64,000 bases of DNA from CAZCDS01 sp964497585. GTDB lineage: Bacteria; Desulfobacterota; Desulfomonilia; Desulfomonilales; Desulfomonilaceae. The position numbers were made by a program, and so were the translations under genes. The DNA is taken from positions 1 through 64,000 of the forward strand of contig CAZCDS010000023.1 in NCBI GenBank assembly GCA_964497585.1, in the 5' to 3' direction. Under the pieces are notes generated by a model, which worked only from the letters and a program-made list of their open reading frames with translations, ran no database searches and was not told the DNA's origin. Positions 24,894 to 34,398 of this stretch are shown in pieces (position 1 is the stretch's first letter; each line of letters begins with the position of its first letter).

Positions 24894-26228
24894 CCCTCCC
24901 CGGAGGATCTCGCTCACGATTTCAATGAAGACTTCCCCTCGTTGGTATTCGTTGCGGAACATCCCGAATGACGCGCACCCTGGTGAGAGCAACACCAGGT
25001 CGCCTGGCTGAGTTTCCTCCCGAAGCGCGTAGACTGCTGCGCGCAGATCCCTGAAGGGGCCGAGCACCTTTGCTTCGCCTCCCCGAGCATGGATCTCACG
25101 GTTGAGCCCATCTGTCGCAGTCCCTTCCAGGAGCGCGATCCGGTGACAGCGTGACACCGCGTCCGCGGCAAATTCTGTGAGATCCAGCTTCTTGTCCGAC
25201 CCTCCCGCCACAAGAAAGATGCGCCGACCCTCAAAGGATCGAAGCGCGGCACTCCCCGCGGTCGGTGTCGTGCTCGTCGTGTCATTGACGAATGCTACGC
25301 CGTTCTTTTCTCCGAGCCACTGCAGACGATGCTCAACCCCGCGGAACTCCTCTACCGAAGAGCGTATGACATGGTCAGGAACACCAAGTCGACGAGTCAA
25401 AGCAATTGCCGCTGAGATATTTTCCCTGTTGTGAACGCCGGGAAGCTTCACGGTCCAGTCTCGGGGGACATCTGCGGCACGGAAGAACCCCTTACCTGCG
25501 GGGCTCTGACCGGCCAAGGCCGCGGTTTCCGGTTGATCGCCATTGAATATGCAGAAGTCGCCGTCACCTTGGTACAAATAGACGGCCTTCTTGTCGTGAA
25601 TATATTCTTCCATGGTTGCATATCGATTGAGGTGATCCGGATAGATGTTGGTAAACAGCGACGCGTTGGGCGAGAGTCTGCAATCATGAAATCCCTGAAG
25701 CTGCCAACTTGAGAGTTCCAACACGACGACGTCGTCTTTGCCCGCGGTTTCCAACAGAGGAAGCGTAGCTCGGCCCGGCACGTTGCCTCCCAGGAACACG
25801 CCGGAACGATGAGCCGCGAGCGTTCTGTGGACCAGAATCGTTGTCGTGGTCTTTCCGCGAGTCCCCGTTATGCCGACAATGGTTCCGTCAAAAGCTTTTG
25901 CGAAGAGCGATTCATCCATCTCTACGGGAACATCGTGTTCCCGTGCGATCTTCAGAAAAGGGGAATTCCGGGGCACGTCCGCGTTTCGCAAGATCATGTC
26001 GGCATGTGCAAAGTCTTCGGGGTCGTGTCCCCCAAGTTTCAGGGTACAGGGGAGGCCCTGAAGTTTCTTTACGGAAGGCGCAAGCTCGTCGGCCGTCTTC
26101 AGGTCCGTTACCGTCACTTGCGCGCCGCTGCGGATGAGGAAGAGCGTGTCGCCCAGCCCGCGTCCGAGCACTCCCAGTCCCATCACCGTGATCCTTTTTC
26201 CTGCAAAGAGGGAGTGTGGATCCGCCAT
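24891..26228 (-). CDS. murD: MurD-like UDP-N-acetylmuramoylalanine--D-glutamate ligase
   Basis: The predicted protein has 445 residues from ATG 26228 (GAGGAGAGG upstream). Mur ligase architecture is complete. It has an N-terminal nucleotide-sugar domain (ITVMGLGVLGRGLGDT), a central ATPase with GTRGKTTTT (about 122-130), and FTNIYPDHLNRY where most MurD have DHLDRH. The C-terminal domain contains HRLQWLGEKNGVAFVNDTTS (typically NDSKATN in MurD) and SPGCASFGMF followed by EYQRG, the glutamate-side signature. The reaction would be ATP-dependent addition of D-Glu in peptidoglycan synthesis. It stands outside any division/cell-wall cluster, and its motif variants put it in a divergent MurD lineage; it may be a second copy or a transferred gene. 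Confidence 0.82.
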   Translation of the reverse strand: MADPHSLFAGKRITVMGLGVLGRGLGDTLFLIRSGAQVTVTDLKTADELAPSVKKLQGLPCTLKLGGHDPEDFAHADMILRNADVPRNSPFLKIAREHDVPVEMDESLFAKAFDGTIVGITGTRGKTTTTILVHRTLAAHRSGVFLGGNVPGRATLPLLETAGKDDVVVLELSSWQLQGFHDCRLSPNASLFTNIYPDHLNRYATMEEYIHDKKAVYLYQGDGDFCIFNGDQPETAALAGQSPAGKGFFRAADVPRDWTVKLPGVHNRENISAAIALTRRLGVPDHVIRSSVEEFRGVEHRLQWLGEKNGVAFVNDTTSTTPTAGSAALRSFEGRRIFLVAGGSDKKLDLTEFAADAVSRCHRIALLEGTATDGLNREIHARGGEAKVLGPFRDLRAAVYALREETQPGDLVLLSPGCASFGMFRNEYQRGEVFIEIVSEILRGG

Positions 26229-26347
26229 CAGCGACCTCTCCTCAGAAATCAAGTCCCACAAGCATACCGGTACGTGGCAAGAGCGGCAACACGAACGGCG
26301 TCAGGTGAGACTAGACGGAAATGTGCGAGACCCGATCCGGAACAGGT

Positions 26348-27949
26348 CTAGTCGGCATCGAAGACGTCCGTTTTCTGCCGGGCTGTTGGAGCTTCGGCCT
26401 TGACCTCGTCTCGTTTGGCTGCAGCCGGTATGGAATCGCAATGGGGACAGACTTCGATGGGGGCTTTGTTGTCGTATCCGCAGAATGGACAGACCGTGGG
26501 CCGGGATTCGCGGCGATCCTTTCCGTCGGTGAGTTCCATGATTTCGTGGTCGAGCGATATGACGAGGCTGGAGAGGTTCCTCACCACGATGTGCAGGATC
26601 TTGAGCTGAAGGAGGGGGTCCAGCTCTTTGAAGAGTACCGCGTTTATTTGGAGTAGTTTGCAGTCCGTTTCGGCTACGACCGCGGCGGAACGCTTGTACC
26701 GGGCAAAGGCCCCGATTTCGCCGAAAACGGCCCCAGGCAGAAAATTGGAGAGGACTCGATCCCGCTTGACCACCTGTATCTCGCCGTCGAGGAGAACGAA
26801 GAAGTTGGAATCATTGTCGTTTTCCCGAATGATCGGGCGACCTTTCGGGCAGTTGACGAAGTCCCCGACATTGACCACTTGTTCGATCTCCTCATCCGTG
26901 AAGAGCGAGAACATCTCGAATCTCTTCAGGCCGTCCACAAGGTTTCTGTCGGGACGTATGCCGGGGTGGACTCCCCCCCGGAGGCAATCGGCCAGGGCCG
27001 CGGCAAGGTCTCTGGCCCTCTGAAAGCGATCTGAGGGCGATTTCTCGAGGCAGCGCATGACAATGCGGTCGACTTTGGCTGGAATCTCGAGGTTGTACCG
27101 GCTCGGGGGAGTTGGAGTTTCCGTGCAGATCTTCTGCATCGTCTCCCTGGGCGAGTCTCCCTTGAAGAGGGCCTTGCGAGTGAGCAGTTCGAAAAGGACC
27201 ACACCCAACTGGTAGATGTCGACCCGTTGATCCTGCTCTTTGTGGAGGACCTGTTCCGGCGCGACGAAGCGTGTCGACCCTACCACGTATCGTTTCTCGC
27301 CTTTGAGATGCTTGCGGAACCTGGCAATGCCGAAATCGGTGATCTTGGGAATCCCGCGGTTCGAGACGATGATGTTCTCCGGTTTGATGTCCCGGTGAAT
27401 CACGTTCTTGGAATGCGCGTAGTCCAAGGCCAGGGCAAGCTCGTATACGGTTTCCAGGGACCTTTTCACGGAGAGCCCCGTCCCGCGCTGGTGTTCGAGG
27501 ATCGTTTTGCCATAGACGAATTCCATGACGATGTAGAGCAAGTCGTACTTCTTCCCGACATCGTATATGACGACAATATTGGGGTGCAGAAGCGCACCAG
27601 CCGTCTGGGTCTCCAGGAAGAATTCGTGCATGATCTTGTCCTTGGACGCGTTCGGGCCGGTAAGCGCATTAAGTGAGAAGGTCTTAATTGCGACAGGACG
27701 GCGGATGATCCTGTCTCTAGCAAGGTATACTCTTCCCCGGGCTCCCTCGCCTACGGGGCGCAGGATTTCGTAGCGTCTGAGCTTCTTCACTGGGGCTGGA
27801 TCGTTTTCCAAGGGTGCTCGCGTTCTCCTCGCGGCAGAATAGGGCCGATCATGCGTCTGACGCGGCTCGGTCAAGGTCAGGACGGGGGGTCTCACCCTCG
27901 ACGCGCGATTCGGGACGACAGCGTCTCCCGGGGAAGGAAAACAAATCAT
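26348..27949 (-). CDS. Ser/Thr protein kinase fused to cyclic-nucleotide-binding domain and zinc ribbon
   Basis: The predicted protein has 533 residues. The ATG at 27949 overlaps the map stop codon as ATGA, which supports this start and coupled translation. The kinase domain (about 57-325) is complete: glycine loop GEGARG (67-72), VAIK lysine 89, HRDIKPEN (185-192) and DFG (205-207), with VAPEQ and DIYQLGVVLFELLT. Residues about 345-460 form a cAMP/cGMP-binding-type cupin (FVNCPKGRPIIRENDNDSNF, FVLLDGEIQVV and LPGAVFGEIGAF). A short zinc ribbon (CPFCGY, then CPHCDS) is near 488-505, before an acidic tail. No TM segment is visible, so it is cytosolic. The effector domain suggests allosteric control by a nucleotide; the canonical cAMP-contact Arg is not evident, so the ligand is open. 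Confidence 0.88.
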   Translation of the reverse strand: MICFPSPGDAVVPNRASRVRPPVLTLTEPRQTHDRPYSAARRTRAPLENDPAPVKKLRRYEILRPVGEGARGRVYLARDRIIRRPVAIKTFSLNALTGPNASKDKIMHEFFLETQTAGALLHPNIVVIYDVGKKYDLLYIVMEFVYGKTILEHQRGTGLSVKRSLETVYELALALDYAHSKNVIHRDIKPENIIVSNRGIPKITDFGIARFRKHLKGEKRYVVGSTRFVAPEQVLHKEQDQRVDIYQLGVVLFELLTRKALFKGDSPRETMQKICTETPTPPSRYNLEIPAKVDRIVMRCLEKSPSDRFQRARDLAAALADCLRGGVHPGIRPDRNLVDGLKRFEMFSLFTDEEIEQVVNVGDFVNCPKGRPIIRENDNDSNFFVLLDGEIQVVKRDRVLSNFLPGAVFGEIGAFARYKRSAAVVAETDCKLLQINAVLFKELDPLLQLKILHIVVRNLSSLVISLDHEIMELTDGKDRRESRPTVCPFCGYDNKAPIEVCPHCDSIPAAAKRDEVKAEAPTARQKTDVFDAD

Positions 27950-28722
27950 AGCTCGGACAGGATCAGCGGACCATTCTCGGTGACGGCAATGGAATGCTCA
28001 AAATGCGCGGAAAGCAGGCCGTCGGCTGTGACCGCGGTCCATCGGTCCTTGAGGAGCTTGATCCGCCAGGTTCCCTGGTTGACCATGGGTTCCAGCGCCA
28101 GAGTCATTCCGGGTTCCAGACGCGGATTCCAGCCTCCCATGACGTAGTTCGGGATCTGCGGAGGCTCGTGCATATTCCGACCCACTCCGTGGCCCACAAA
28201 GTCCCGCACGACGGAGAAGCCGTTCGATTCGACATGCTCCTGGACCGCTGCGGAAATATCTTGGAGCCGATTTCCGGGAAGAGCCTTCTCTATGCCTCTA
28301 TAGAGTGATTCTCGGGTGACGGTGAGCAAGCTCCTTGCTTCTTCGGATATGTTTCCCACAGCGTACGTCCTGGCTGCGTCTCCCACAAAACCCTTATGTA
28401 CAACGCCGACATCTACGCCCATGATGTCGCCCTCTTTGAGGACCCGATCACCCGGGATGCCGTGAACGATTTCCTCGTTGATCGATGCGCAGATGCACGC
28501 GGGATAGGGCGTGTTGTTCCGCATGCGATATCCTTTGAACGCGGGTTTGGCTCCTACTTTGCGGATCATCCGGTCCGCGGCTTTGTCCAACTCTGCGGTG
28601 GTGATCCCGGGCTTGACCATTTCTCCCATACGTTCCAGTATTTGGGCTACGATCCGGTTGGCTTCCCTCATGATTTCGATTTCTCGAGGGGTCTTGAGTA
28701 TGATCATTCCTGGCTTGGGCAC
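27946..28722 (-). CDS. map: Methionine aminopeptidase, type I
   Basis: The protein has 258 residues, the usual length for bacterial type I enzymes. It starts at GTG 28722 with AGGGG upstream. All five metal ligands of the pita-bread fold are seen: D104, D115, H178, E211 and E242, plus the substrate-side H87. The enzyme removes the initiator Met from nascent proteins in the cytosol. It is not in the usual secY-adk context; instead its stop overlaps the start of the kinase gene by four bases, so the two form a small operon. Confidence 0.95.
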   Translation of the reverse strand: MPKPGMIILKTPREIEIMREANRIVAQILERMGEMVKPGITTAELDKAADRMIRKVGAKPAFKGYRMRNNTPYPACICASINEEIVHGIPGDRVLKEGDIMGVDVGVVHKGFVGDAARTYAVGNISEEARSLLTVTRESLYRGIEKALPGNRLQDISAAVQEHVESNGFSVVRDFVGHGVGRNMHEPPQIPNYVMGGWNPRLEPGMTLALEPMVNQGTWRIKLLKDRWTAVTADGLLSAHFEHSIAVTENGPLILSEL

Positions 28723-28974
28723 GGCGCTTACCCCTGTTCTCCGTGACGGATTCTCAAGGACCGCATCTTAGCATAATTTGAATCATTTGAGGATAGTTGA
28801 GCTAATCTTTCAACCGAAATTGAGCGCTATTTCGGCAGCGTTACCCGGCTAGCGCCGTTGTGGCGAACCGCCCTGGGACACCCGAAGAACTTCTGGCATA
28901 GGGGCCGGTGGATCACTCGCCTTCGTCGCAGCACGGCAGCGGCCGCAAAAACGTTTCGACGTGTCCGGAGCAGC

Positions 28975-29844
28975 CTAACGCCCTGCCGCCATTTTCCGGA
29001 GAATCCCGAGGTTCACAGGGTCCATTCTCCGGCCGGAGAGCGTATTCGGGGTCTCGATCAACTTCAGAACGTGCCTGAAACGCCCGTCGGTAATCACTGA
29101 CCGAAAGCATTCCAGGCCGAGCTTCCCTTTGCCGATGTGCTCGTGACGATCGATCCGGCTCCCGAGGCCTTGCTTGGAGTCATTGAGGTGGAGGACTTTC
29201 AGACGGTCGAGGCCTACGACTCGATCCAACTCGTCGATGACTCCGGCGTAGAGCTTGCTGTCTCTCATGTCGTAGCCCGCTGCAAAGGCATGACACGTGT
29301 CCAGACAGACGCCCAGTCTCTCAGAATGATCACTTTCCCTAAGGATCTCGGCCAGATGTTCGAAGGAATGTCCCAGAACCGTGCCCTGACCGGCGGTGTT
29401 CTCCACGATGATACGGACGTCGAGGTCGTCCGTCTCGGCGAGTACCCGGTTGAGTCCGGTGATCACCCGTCCCAGGCCCTCCTTTTCGCCCGCTCCCTTG
29501 TGAGCGCCTGGATGGATGACCAGAAAGGGGATGCCAAGTTGGCTGGCCCGTTGCGTCTCTTCCTTCAGCGCTGCCACGGACCTTCGCCAAAGGCCCGAAT
29601 CCGGCGATCCGATGTTGATGAGATAGGAACCGTGCGCCACGACCATTATCCCGGCTCGTTCCCGAGCACTTTTGAACTCCCGGATCTCGGTTTCCGAAAG
29701 CGGCTTGGCTCGCCATTGGGTCGCGTTCTTGGTGAAGATCTGAATTGCTGAACACCCGAGGTCCGCGCCTCGCTGGACGGCTAGCTGCACACCGCCGGCA
29801 ATGGAGATGTGGGCTCCAAGGAGGATATCGCTCTGTTTGGCCAT
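28975..29844 (-). CDS. nfo: Endonuclease IV (AP endonuclease)
   Basis: The predicted protein has 289 residues from ATG 29844 (CAGGAAG just upstream); the frame is open to 29874 but without a better site. The TIM-barrel metal-binding strings are all present: LGAHISIAGG, VAHGSYLINIGSP, IHPGAHKG, IIVENTAGQG, VCLDTCHAFAAGYD, HLNDSK, RHEHIGKG and IETPN. The trinuclear-zinc enzyme cuts DNA 5' to abasic sites in base-excision repair. It is a single gene, with short gaps on both sides. Confidence 0.95.
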   Translation of the reverse strand: MAKQSDILLGAHISIAGGVQLAVQRGADLGCSAIQIFTKNATQWRAKPLSETEIREFKSARERAGIMVVAHGSYLINIGSPDSGLWRRSVAALKEETQRASQLGIPFLVIHPGAHKGAGEKEGLGRVITGLNRVLAETDDLDVRIIVENTAGQGTVLGHSFEHLAEILRESDHSERLGVCLDTCHAFAAGYDMRDSKLYAGVIDELDRVVGLDRLKVLHLNDSKQGLGSRIDRHEHIGKGKLGLECFRSVITDGRFRHVLKLIETPNTLSGRRMDPVNLGILRKMAAGR

Positions 29845-30021
29845 GGCTTCCTGTCCCTCATCCAGCGATCCCAAATAGGAGTGCGCTTTCTGTTCCGAGG
29901 CTCTCCAGGCCCCGCTACCCAGGCCGGCCGCAGACTTTCCCCTGGGAGCCGAATGTGATATTATCGTGCGGCTCTTGCCCTATGGCTCAATTTCGGACCA
30001 CGAGGCTCTGGATATTCACTC

Positions 30022-30450
30022 ATGAACGAACTCCAATCCGATGCGATCAGCCGCCGGCCAGAGGAACGACAGGCGGAATGCAAAGTCTACTACGAAGATA
30101 CCGACTGCATGGGTGTGGTCTATCACGCCAACTATCTACGCTACTTGGAGAGGGCCCGCACCGAATACGTCGAGGACCGTCTCACGGGCATTGCAGGCTA
30201 CCACGACAGGGGCTATTTCTTCATGGTCCACAAGATGGAGATCGTGTTCCATTCGCCCGCTCGATTGGGTGACCTACTCGTGGTGAGGACTTGGATAGAA
30301 AGCACCACTAAATTCAGAATAGTCGTCCGGCAAATCATTATCAAGAAGGGCGAGCCGAAAGACTACCTCGTAACTGCGCGGGTCACGCTCGTCACCGTGA
30401 ATCCCCAGGGAGAATTAATGGCAGTTCCCAGAGAGTTCCACGAGTTATAG
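30022..30450 (+). CDS. YbgC/FadM-type acyl-CoA thioesterase
   Basis: This 142-residue hot-dog-fold protein contains the family signature VYYEDTDCMGVVYHANYLRY, with the catalytic Asp in YEDTD, followed by the LERARTEYVEDRL helix. The last strands (IVVRQIIIKKG and VTARVTLVTVNPQG) complete the fold. Substrates of the family are short-chain or hydroxyaroyl acyl-CoA esters. No Tol-Pal genes, which often accompany ybgC, are adjacent. The start at ATG 30022 has no strong Shine-Dalgarno; the conserved core begins about residue 18. Confidence 0.88.
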   Translation: MNELQSDAISRRPEERQAECKVYYEDTDCMGVVYHANYLRYLERARTEYVEDRLTGIAGYHDRGYFFMVHKMEIVFHSPARLGDLLVVRTWIESTTKFRIVVRQIIIKKGEPKDYLVTARVTLVTVNPQGELMAVPREFHEL

Positions 30451-30577
30451 GGCCTGCATCCCGCGGCCAATTGAGCAGACCCATGAGCCTGACATCGAGC
30501 TTCGACGCGCTCCTGAGCTGAGACCCAATCTCAGGGCCCGGAGCATACCCCATTCCCTTACTAGCCTTGGAGCCTTG

Positions 30578-31471
30578 ATGAGAAGATCGGAAAAAGCACT
30601 GTACACTGGGCGTTTATTTCTTGCGACAGTTGTATTCCTGCTAGCGGCGCAGGCCTGGGCCGATCCCAACGAAGGCGTTGTTGACCGTGCCCTCCGACTC
30701 TCCGGCGTGGCGTCTCAAGTGAAGATGCTCAGCCACGCCATACTCACCGCCATTCCCGTAGAGACCTTTTCTCAACCGATTTCAGAGGCCCGTCTACAGT
30801 CGATGCTCCGCAAGGCGTTCGACGAGGAAGCTCCTCTCGAGAGTGTCCGTCGCGCTATTCGCGAAGATTTTGATCCGGGGAAGATCGAGCAGGTGGTGCA
30901 TTTCTATAGCTCCAAGCTTGGGAGCAGAATAGGGCGGTTGATGGGACGCGCACTCAACCCGGCTCTACTCACCGCGGTACGGGAGAATCGGCATATCGTC
31001 AAGACACTGAGCGCGGCGCGCCTGGCTGCAATTGAACACATTGTCAGGGTCGAGCGCGTGACGGAGTTCAACATCCGGCTGCAGACCGCGGTTGTCAGAG
31101 GACTCGTTGAAGGCCGGCTCCAGGAACATGCGGAGAGCCCGGGTCGGCGCAGGAAAATCAGGCGAAACCTCGCGGAGGCCGAAAAGAAGATTCGATCCAC
31201 CGAAAAGCGAACGTGGGACACGGCAATGGCTGCCTTCGCATACACCTTTCGATCCTTGAAGGACGTGGAACTCGAGGAGTATATCTCGTACCTTGAGTCA
31301 GACGCTGCTTCGTGGTTTAGAACAGCAGTGCAACGTGGGATGGAACGGGCAGTGCTGGAGGCCTCGAAAGCCGTCGGGCGAATCACGGTGGAAGCAAACC
31401 CGCGGCAGGCTCCTGAGCAGAAGTCCGGACGAGCATCGCGCACCCCGGCGGGAGCGGCGGACAGGGAATAA
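30578..31471 (+). CDS. Periplasmic protein of unknown function (DUF2059-like helical)
   Basis: ATG 30578 follows GGAG at a short distance. The product of 297 residues has a signal peptide (about 1-28, RLFLATVVFLLAAQAWA). The mature part is almost all alpha-helical, with repeated Arg/Glu-rich amphipathic segments (KIEQVVHFYSSKLGSRIGRL and FRSLKDVELEEYISYLES), reminiscent of DUF2059-type proteins in pattern rather than in motif. It is followed after 43 bases by another exported-protein gene in the same direction, so they may be co-transcribed. No function can be assigned. Confidence 0.65.
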   Translation: MRRSEKALYTGRLFLATVVFLLAAQAWADPNEGVVDRALRLSGVASQVKMLSHAILTAIPVETFSQPISEARLQSMLRKAFDEEAPLESVRRAIREDFDPGKIEQVVHFYSSKLGSRIGRLMGRALNPALLTAVRENRHIVKTLSAARLAAIEHIVRVERVTEFNIRLQTAVVRGLVEGRLQEHAESPGRRRKIRRNLAEAEKKIRSTEKRTWDTAMAAFAYTFRSLKDVELEEYISYLESDAASWFRTAVQRGMERAVLEASKAVGRITVEANPRQAPEQKSGRASRTPAGAADRE

Positions 31472-31514
31472 TTCTGACTTTTGTGCACTGAAGTCTTCTT
31501 CTCTTGAGAAACGG

Positions 31515-32066
31515 ATGCTGTCGCGCGCATCAGCCATAGGCGTCATCTGTTGCCTGGTCTTTTCCCAGTGCGGTTTGATTTCCCACGCGCGTGGGGAAAG
31601 GCAGAGGGCGGCCTTTACCCAGTACAGGGATCCCGCGGGTCGGTTCTTTTTCAGCTACCCCGCGACAATGACGGTGAAGCGCGTGGGGCCCGATCACGTG
31701 AAGGTCTATCACCCGAATGCCGGCCTGCGTATAAACGTTTTCGTGGAGCACCGACGCCGACGCATGGACCCCAAAGTAGCGCCGCTGCTGGCCGCGTTCA
31801 AGATGCGACTGAAGCAGGAGATGAAAGAGGCGCGGATACTCAAGGAAGGCCGCCTTCGAGGCTCGGACGAATCCGAAGGATTTGTCCTGTGCACGTTCCG
31901 GGACAAGCGCGGTATCAGCCACGTGCAGCTTGTGCAGTATGTGGTGGGAGCGTCCCAACTCGTCCAGATGATCATCTCCGACCGGCCGGAGGGGTTCAAG
32001 AATCTCAGCAAGATCATTCTGCAGATTCAAAGGTCTCTCAACGTCGTGAAAAGTAGACTGAAGTGA
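31515..32066 (+). CDS. Exported protein of unknown function (PsbP/DcrB-like fold suspected)
   Basis: The start is set at ATG 31515, directly before a signal peptide (MLSRASAIGVICCLVFSQCG); the frame is open further upstream but runs inside the preceding gene. The product has 183 residues. The mature domain begins FTQYRDPAGRFFFSYPATMT and contains GLRINVFVEHRRR, then ISHVQLVQYVVGASQLVQMI and a final helix. The 'Y-D--GRF-F-YP' start followed by alternating strands resembles PsbP/DUF1795 domains, but this is a pattern match only. It lies 43 bases after the preceding exported-protein gene and 37 bases before uvrB. Confidence 0.65.
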   Translation: MLSRASAIGVICCLVFSQCGLISHARGERQRAAFTQYRDPAGRFFFSYPATMTVKRVGPDHVKVYHPNAGLRINVFVEHRRRRMDPKVAPLLAAFKMRLKQEMKEARILKEGRLRGSDESEGFVLCTFRDKRGISHVQLVQYVVGASQLVQMIISDRPEGFKNLSKIILQIQRSLNVVKSRLK

Positions 32067-32103
32067 ACCCGTCGTCCCCGGCAATGTGCGCGAGGCCTGA
32101 GAA

Positions 32104-34095
32104 ATGAATCAATTTGAGCTTCTCTCGGATTTTGTGCCCAAGGGCGATCAACCCGCGGCAATTGACGACCTCGTCGAAGGAGTTCAACAAGGTCGCAAGC
32201 ATCAGGTTCTGCTCGGCGTGACCGGGTCCGGCAAGACATACACCATGGCGAACGTGATCGCTGCCATCGGCAAACCCACGCTGATACTGGCTCCGAACAA
32301 GACGTTGGCAGCCCAGCTCTTCAACGAATTCAAGGCACTCTTTCCCCGAAACGCGGTGGAGTACTTCGTCTCGTACTACGATTACTACCAGCCCGAGGCG
32401 TATATCCCTCAGTCCGATACCTATATCGAGAAGGATACGAGCATCAACGAGACCATCGACAAGATGCGGCACTCCGCGACGCGTTCGCTCCTGGAGAGGC
32501 GTGACGTGGTGATCATCGCGTCTGTCTCGTGCATCTACGGTCTGGGGTCACCGGAGGACTACCACAATATGCTCGTGCACCTCATTCAGACGGAAGACAC
32601 CGACCGGGACGAAGTACTCAGGCAGCTCGTGCAAATCCAATACACACGCAATGACATGGATTTTCACCGTGGAACATTCAGGGTCAGGGGCGACGTGGTG
32701 GAAATCTTTCCCGCGTACGAGGAAGACAAGGCCATCAGGATTGAATTCTTCGGCGACACCGTGGACGGTGTGTACGAGATCGATCCGCTCAGGGGCAAGG
32801 CGATCAGGGCCCTGGACAGGGTGGCGATCTACCCCGCCAGCCACTACGTGACGGCCCGGGAGCGCCTGCTGGCAACCTGTGACGCGGCTCTGGAGGAGAT
32901 GAAGGAGCGAGTGGGGTATTTCCGGTCTCAGAGCCGCCTCATCGAGGCCCAGCGTATTGAGGAGCGGACACGCTTCGACGTGGAAATGATGAAGGAGTTG
33001 GGCTACTGCAGCGGTATCGAGAACTATTCGCGCTACCTGACCGCTCGTAAGGCAGGCGAACCGCCCCCCACACTCCTGGACTACTTTCCCGAGGATTCTC
33101 TCTTCTTCATCGACGAGTCCCATGTGGCCGTTCCTCAGATCGGAGCCATGTTCCGGGGCGATCGTTCCCGCAAACAAACGCTCGTGGACTTCGGCTTCCG
33201 TCTACCGAGTGCGCTGGACAATCGTCCTCTCAGGTTCGAGGAATTCGAAGCGATCGTCAATCAGGTCATCTATGTCTCCGCGACCCCGGGACCCTATGAA
33301 TTGGAAAAGTCGGAGGAATGTGTCGCTGAGCAGGTGATCCGTCCGACGGGGCTGATGGACCCGCTCATCGAAATCAGACCCGCGAAGGACCAGGTTGACG
33401 ATCTGCTCGATGCAATACGTAAGCGCGTCGACAAGGGGGACCGGGTACTAGTCACCACCCTGACGAAGAGGATGGCCGAAGATCTTACCGAGTACTACGG
33501 GAACCTCGGCGTGAAGGTGAAATACCTCCATTCCGAGATCGACACGATCGAGCGGATGGAGATCATCCGTGATCTTCGCAAAGGGGAATTCGATGTCTTG
33601 ATCGGCATCAATCTTCTCCGGGAGGGGCTCGACATTCCGGAAGTCTCGCTGGTAGCTATCCTGGACGCGGACAAGGAAGGTTTTCTCCGGTCCGAGCGCT
33701 CACTGATCCAGACCGCGGGACGGGCTGCGCGAAATGTCGACGGAACGGTCCTACTCTATGCGGACCGTGTCACCGACTCCATCCGGAAGGCCCTTGACGA
33801 GACGAATCGGCGAAGAAGGATCCAGATGGAGTTCAACCGGGAGAACAACATAACGCCCGCGACAATTAAGAAGAATATCAACGATATACTCTCCTCTCTG
33901 GCTGAAAAGGACTATGTCACCGTCGATGTCGAGCTTGAAGAGGAAGAAGAGGTGGCCTACGAAGATGTCCCGAACACGATCAAGGATCTGACGGAAGAGA
34001 TGTTCGCAGCGGCACGCGACCTGGAATTCGAGCGGGCCGCGGAGCTGCGTGACAGAATCCGCACCCTCGAGGACAAACAGATCAATTACGGGTAG
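32104..34095 (+). CDS. uvrB: Excinuclease ABC subunit B
   Basis: The predicted protein has 663 residues, the normal length. The helicase-like core has Walker A GVTGSGKTYTMA, the damage-probing beta-hairpin region (SYYDYYQPEAYIPQSDTYIE), RRDVVIIASVSCIYGLG, the DESH box (FIDESHVAVPQI), SATPGPYE and the QTAGRAARN motif VI. The C-terminal UVR domain (LTEEMFAAARDLEFERAAEL) binds UvrC. UvrB holds damaged DNA handed over by UvrA in nucleotide excision repair. No uvrA or uvrC is in the window. The start ATG 32104 is supported by GAGG upstream and by the standard MNQFEL-type opening. Confidence 0.96.
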   Translation: MNQFELLSDFVPKGDQPAAIDDLVEGVQQGRKHQVLLGVTGSGKTYTMANVIAAIGKPTLILAPNKTLAAQLFNEFKALFPRNAVEYFVSYYDYYQPEAYIPQSDTYIEKDTSINETIDKMRHSATRSLLERRDVVIIASVSCIYGLGSPEDYHNMLVHLIQTEDTDRDEVLRQLVQIQYTRNDMDFHRGTFRVRGDVVEIFPAYEEDKAIRIEFFGDTVDGVYEIDPLRGKAIRALDRVAIYPASHYVTARERLLATCDAALEEMKERVGYFRSQSRLIEAQRIEERTRFDVEMMKELGYCSGIENYSRYLTARKAGEPPPTLLDYFPEDSLFFIDESHVAVPQIGAMFRGDRSRKQTLVDFGFRLPSALDNRPLRFEEFEAIVNQVIYVSATPGPYELEKSEECVAEQVIRPTGLMDPLIEIRPAKDQVDDLLDAIRKRVDKGDRVLVTTLTKRMAEDLTEYYGNLGVKVKYLHSEIDTIERMEIIRDLRKGEFDVLIGINLLREGLDIPEVSLVAILDADKEGFLRSERSLIQTAGRAARNVDGTVLLYADRVTDSIRKALDETNRRRRIQMEFNRENNITPATIKKNINDILSSLAEKDYVTVDVELEEEEEVAYEDVPNTIKDLTEEMFAAARDLEFERAAELRDRIRTLEDKQINYG

Positions 34096-34398
34096 CCGGG
34101 CGCGCTGCAACGGTCGCCCAAGGTCAAGGCTTGTTTGAAACAGGGAGAGCTTATGCCGGCTCCATCGGTAGGTCAAGTGCCACTGCCGGTTTGTTCGGTC
34201 AGGGCGCAGCCCTTCCTCTATCGAGCGGTTACGTGGACATTCGGGCAAGATCTCGTGGAGACGCAAGATTGTGCCTCTTCATGGATGGAAGCCGATATGA
34301 AACATTGAAGGTGAAATCGGAACGGATTTGTGACATAATAATCTTTTTGCATAGTGTATCCAATAGAGCACTACGATTACACTTCTGAGGTTTTCTTC
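34096..34398. other. Intergenic region
   Basis: This is a 303-base gap between two plus-strand genes. AT-rich sequence with CATAATAAT near 34335 could hold a promoter for the UDP-glucose dehydrogenase gene, but no good -35 was found. Confidence 0.3.
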
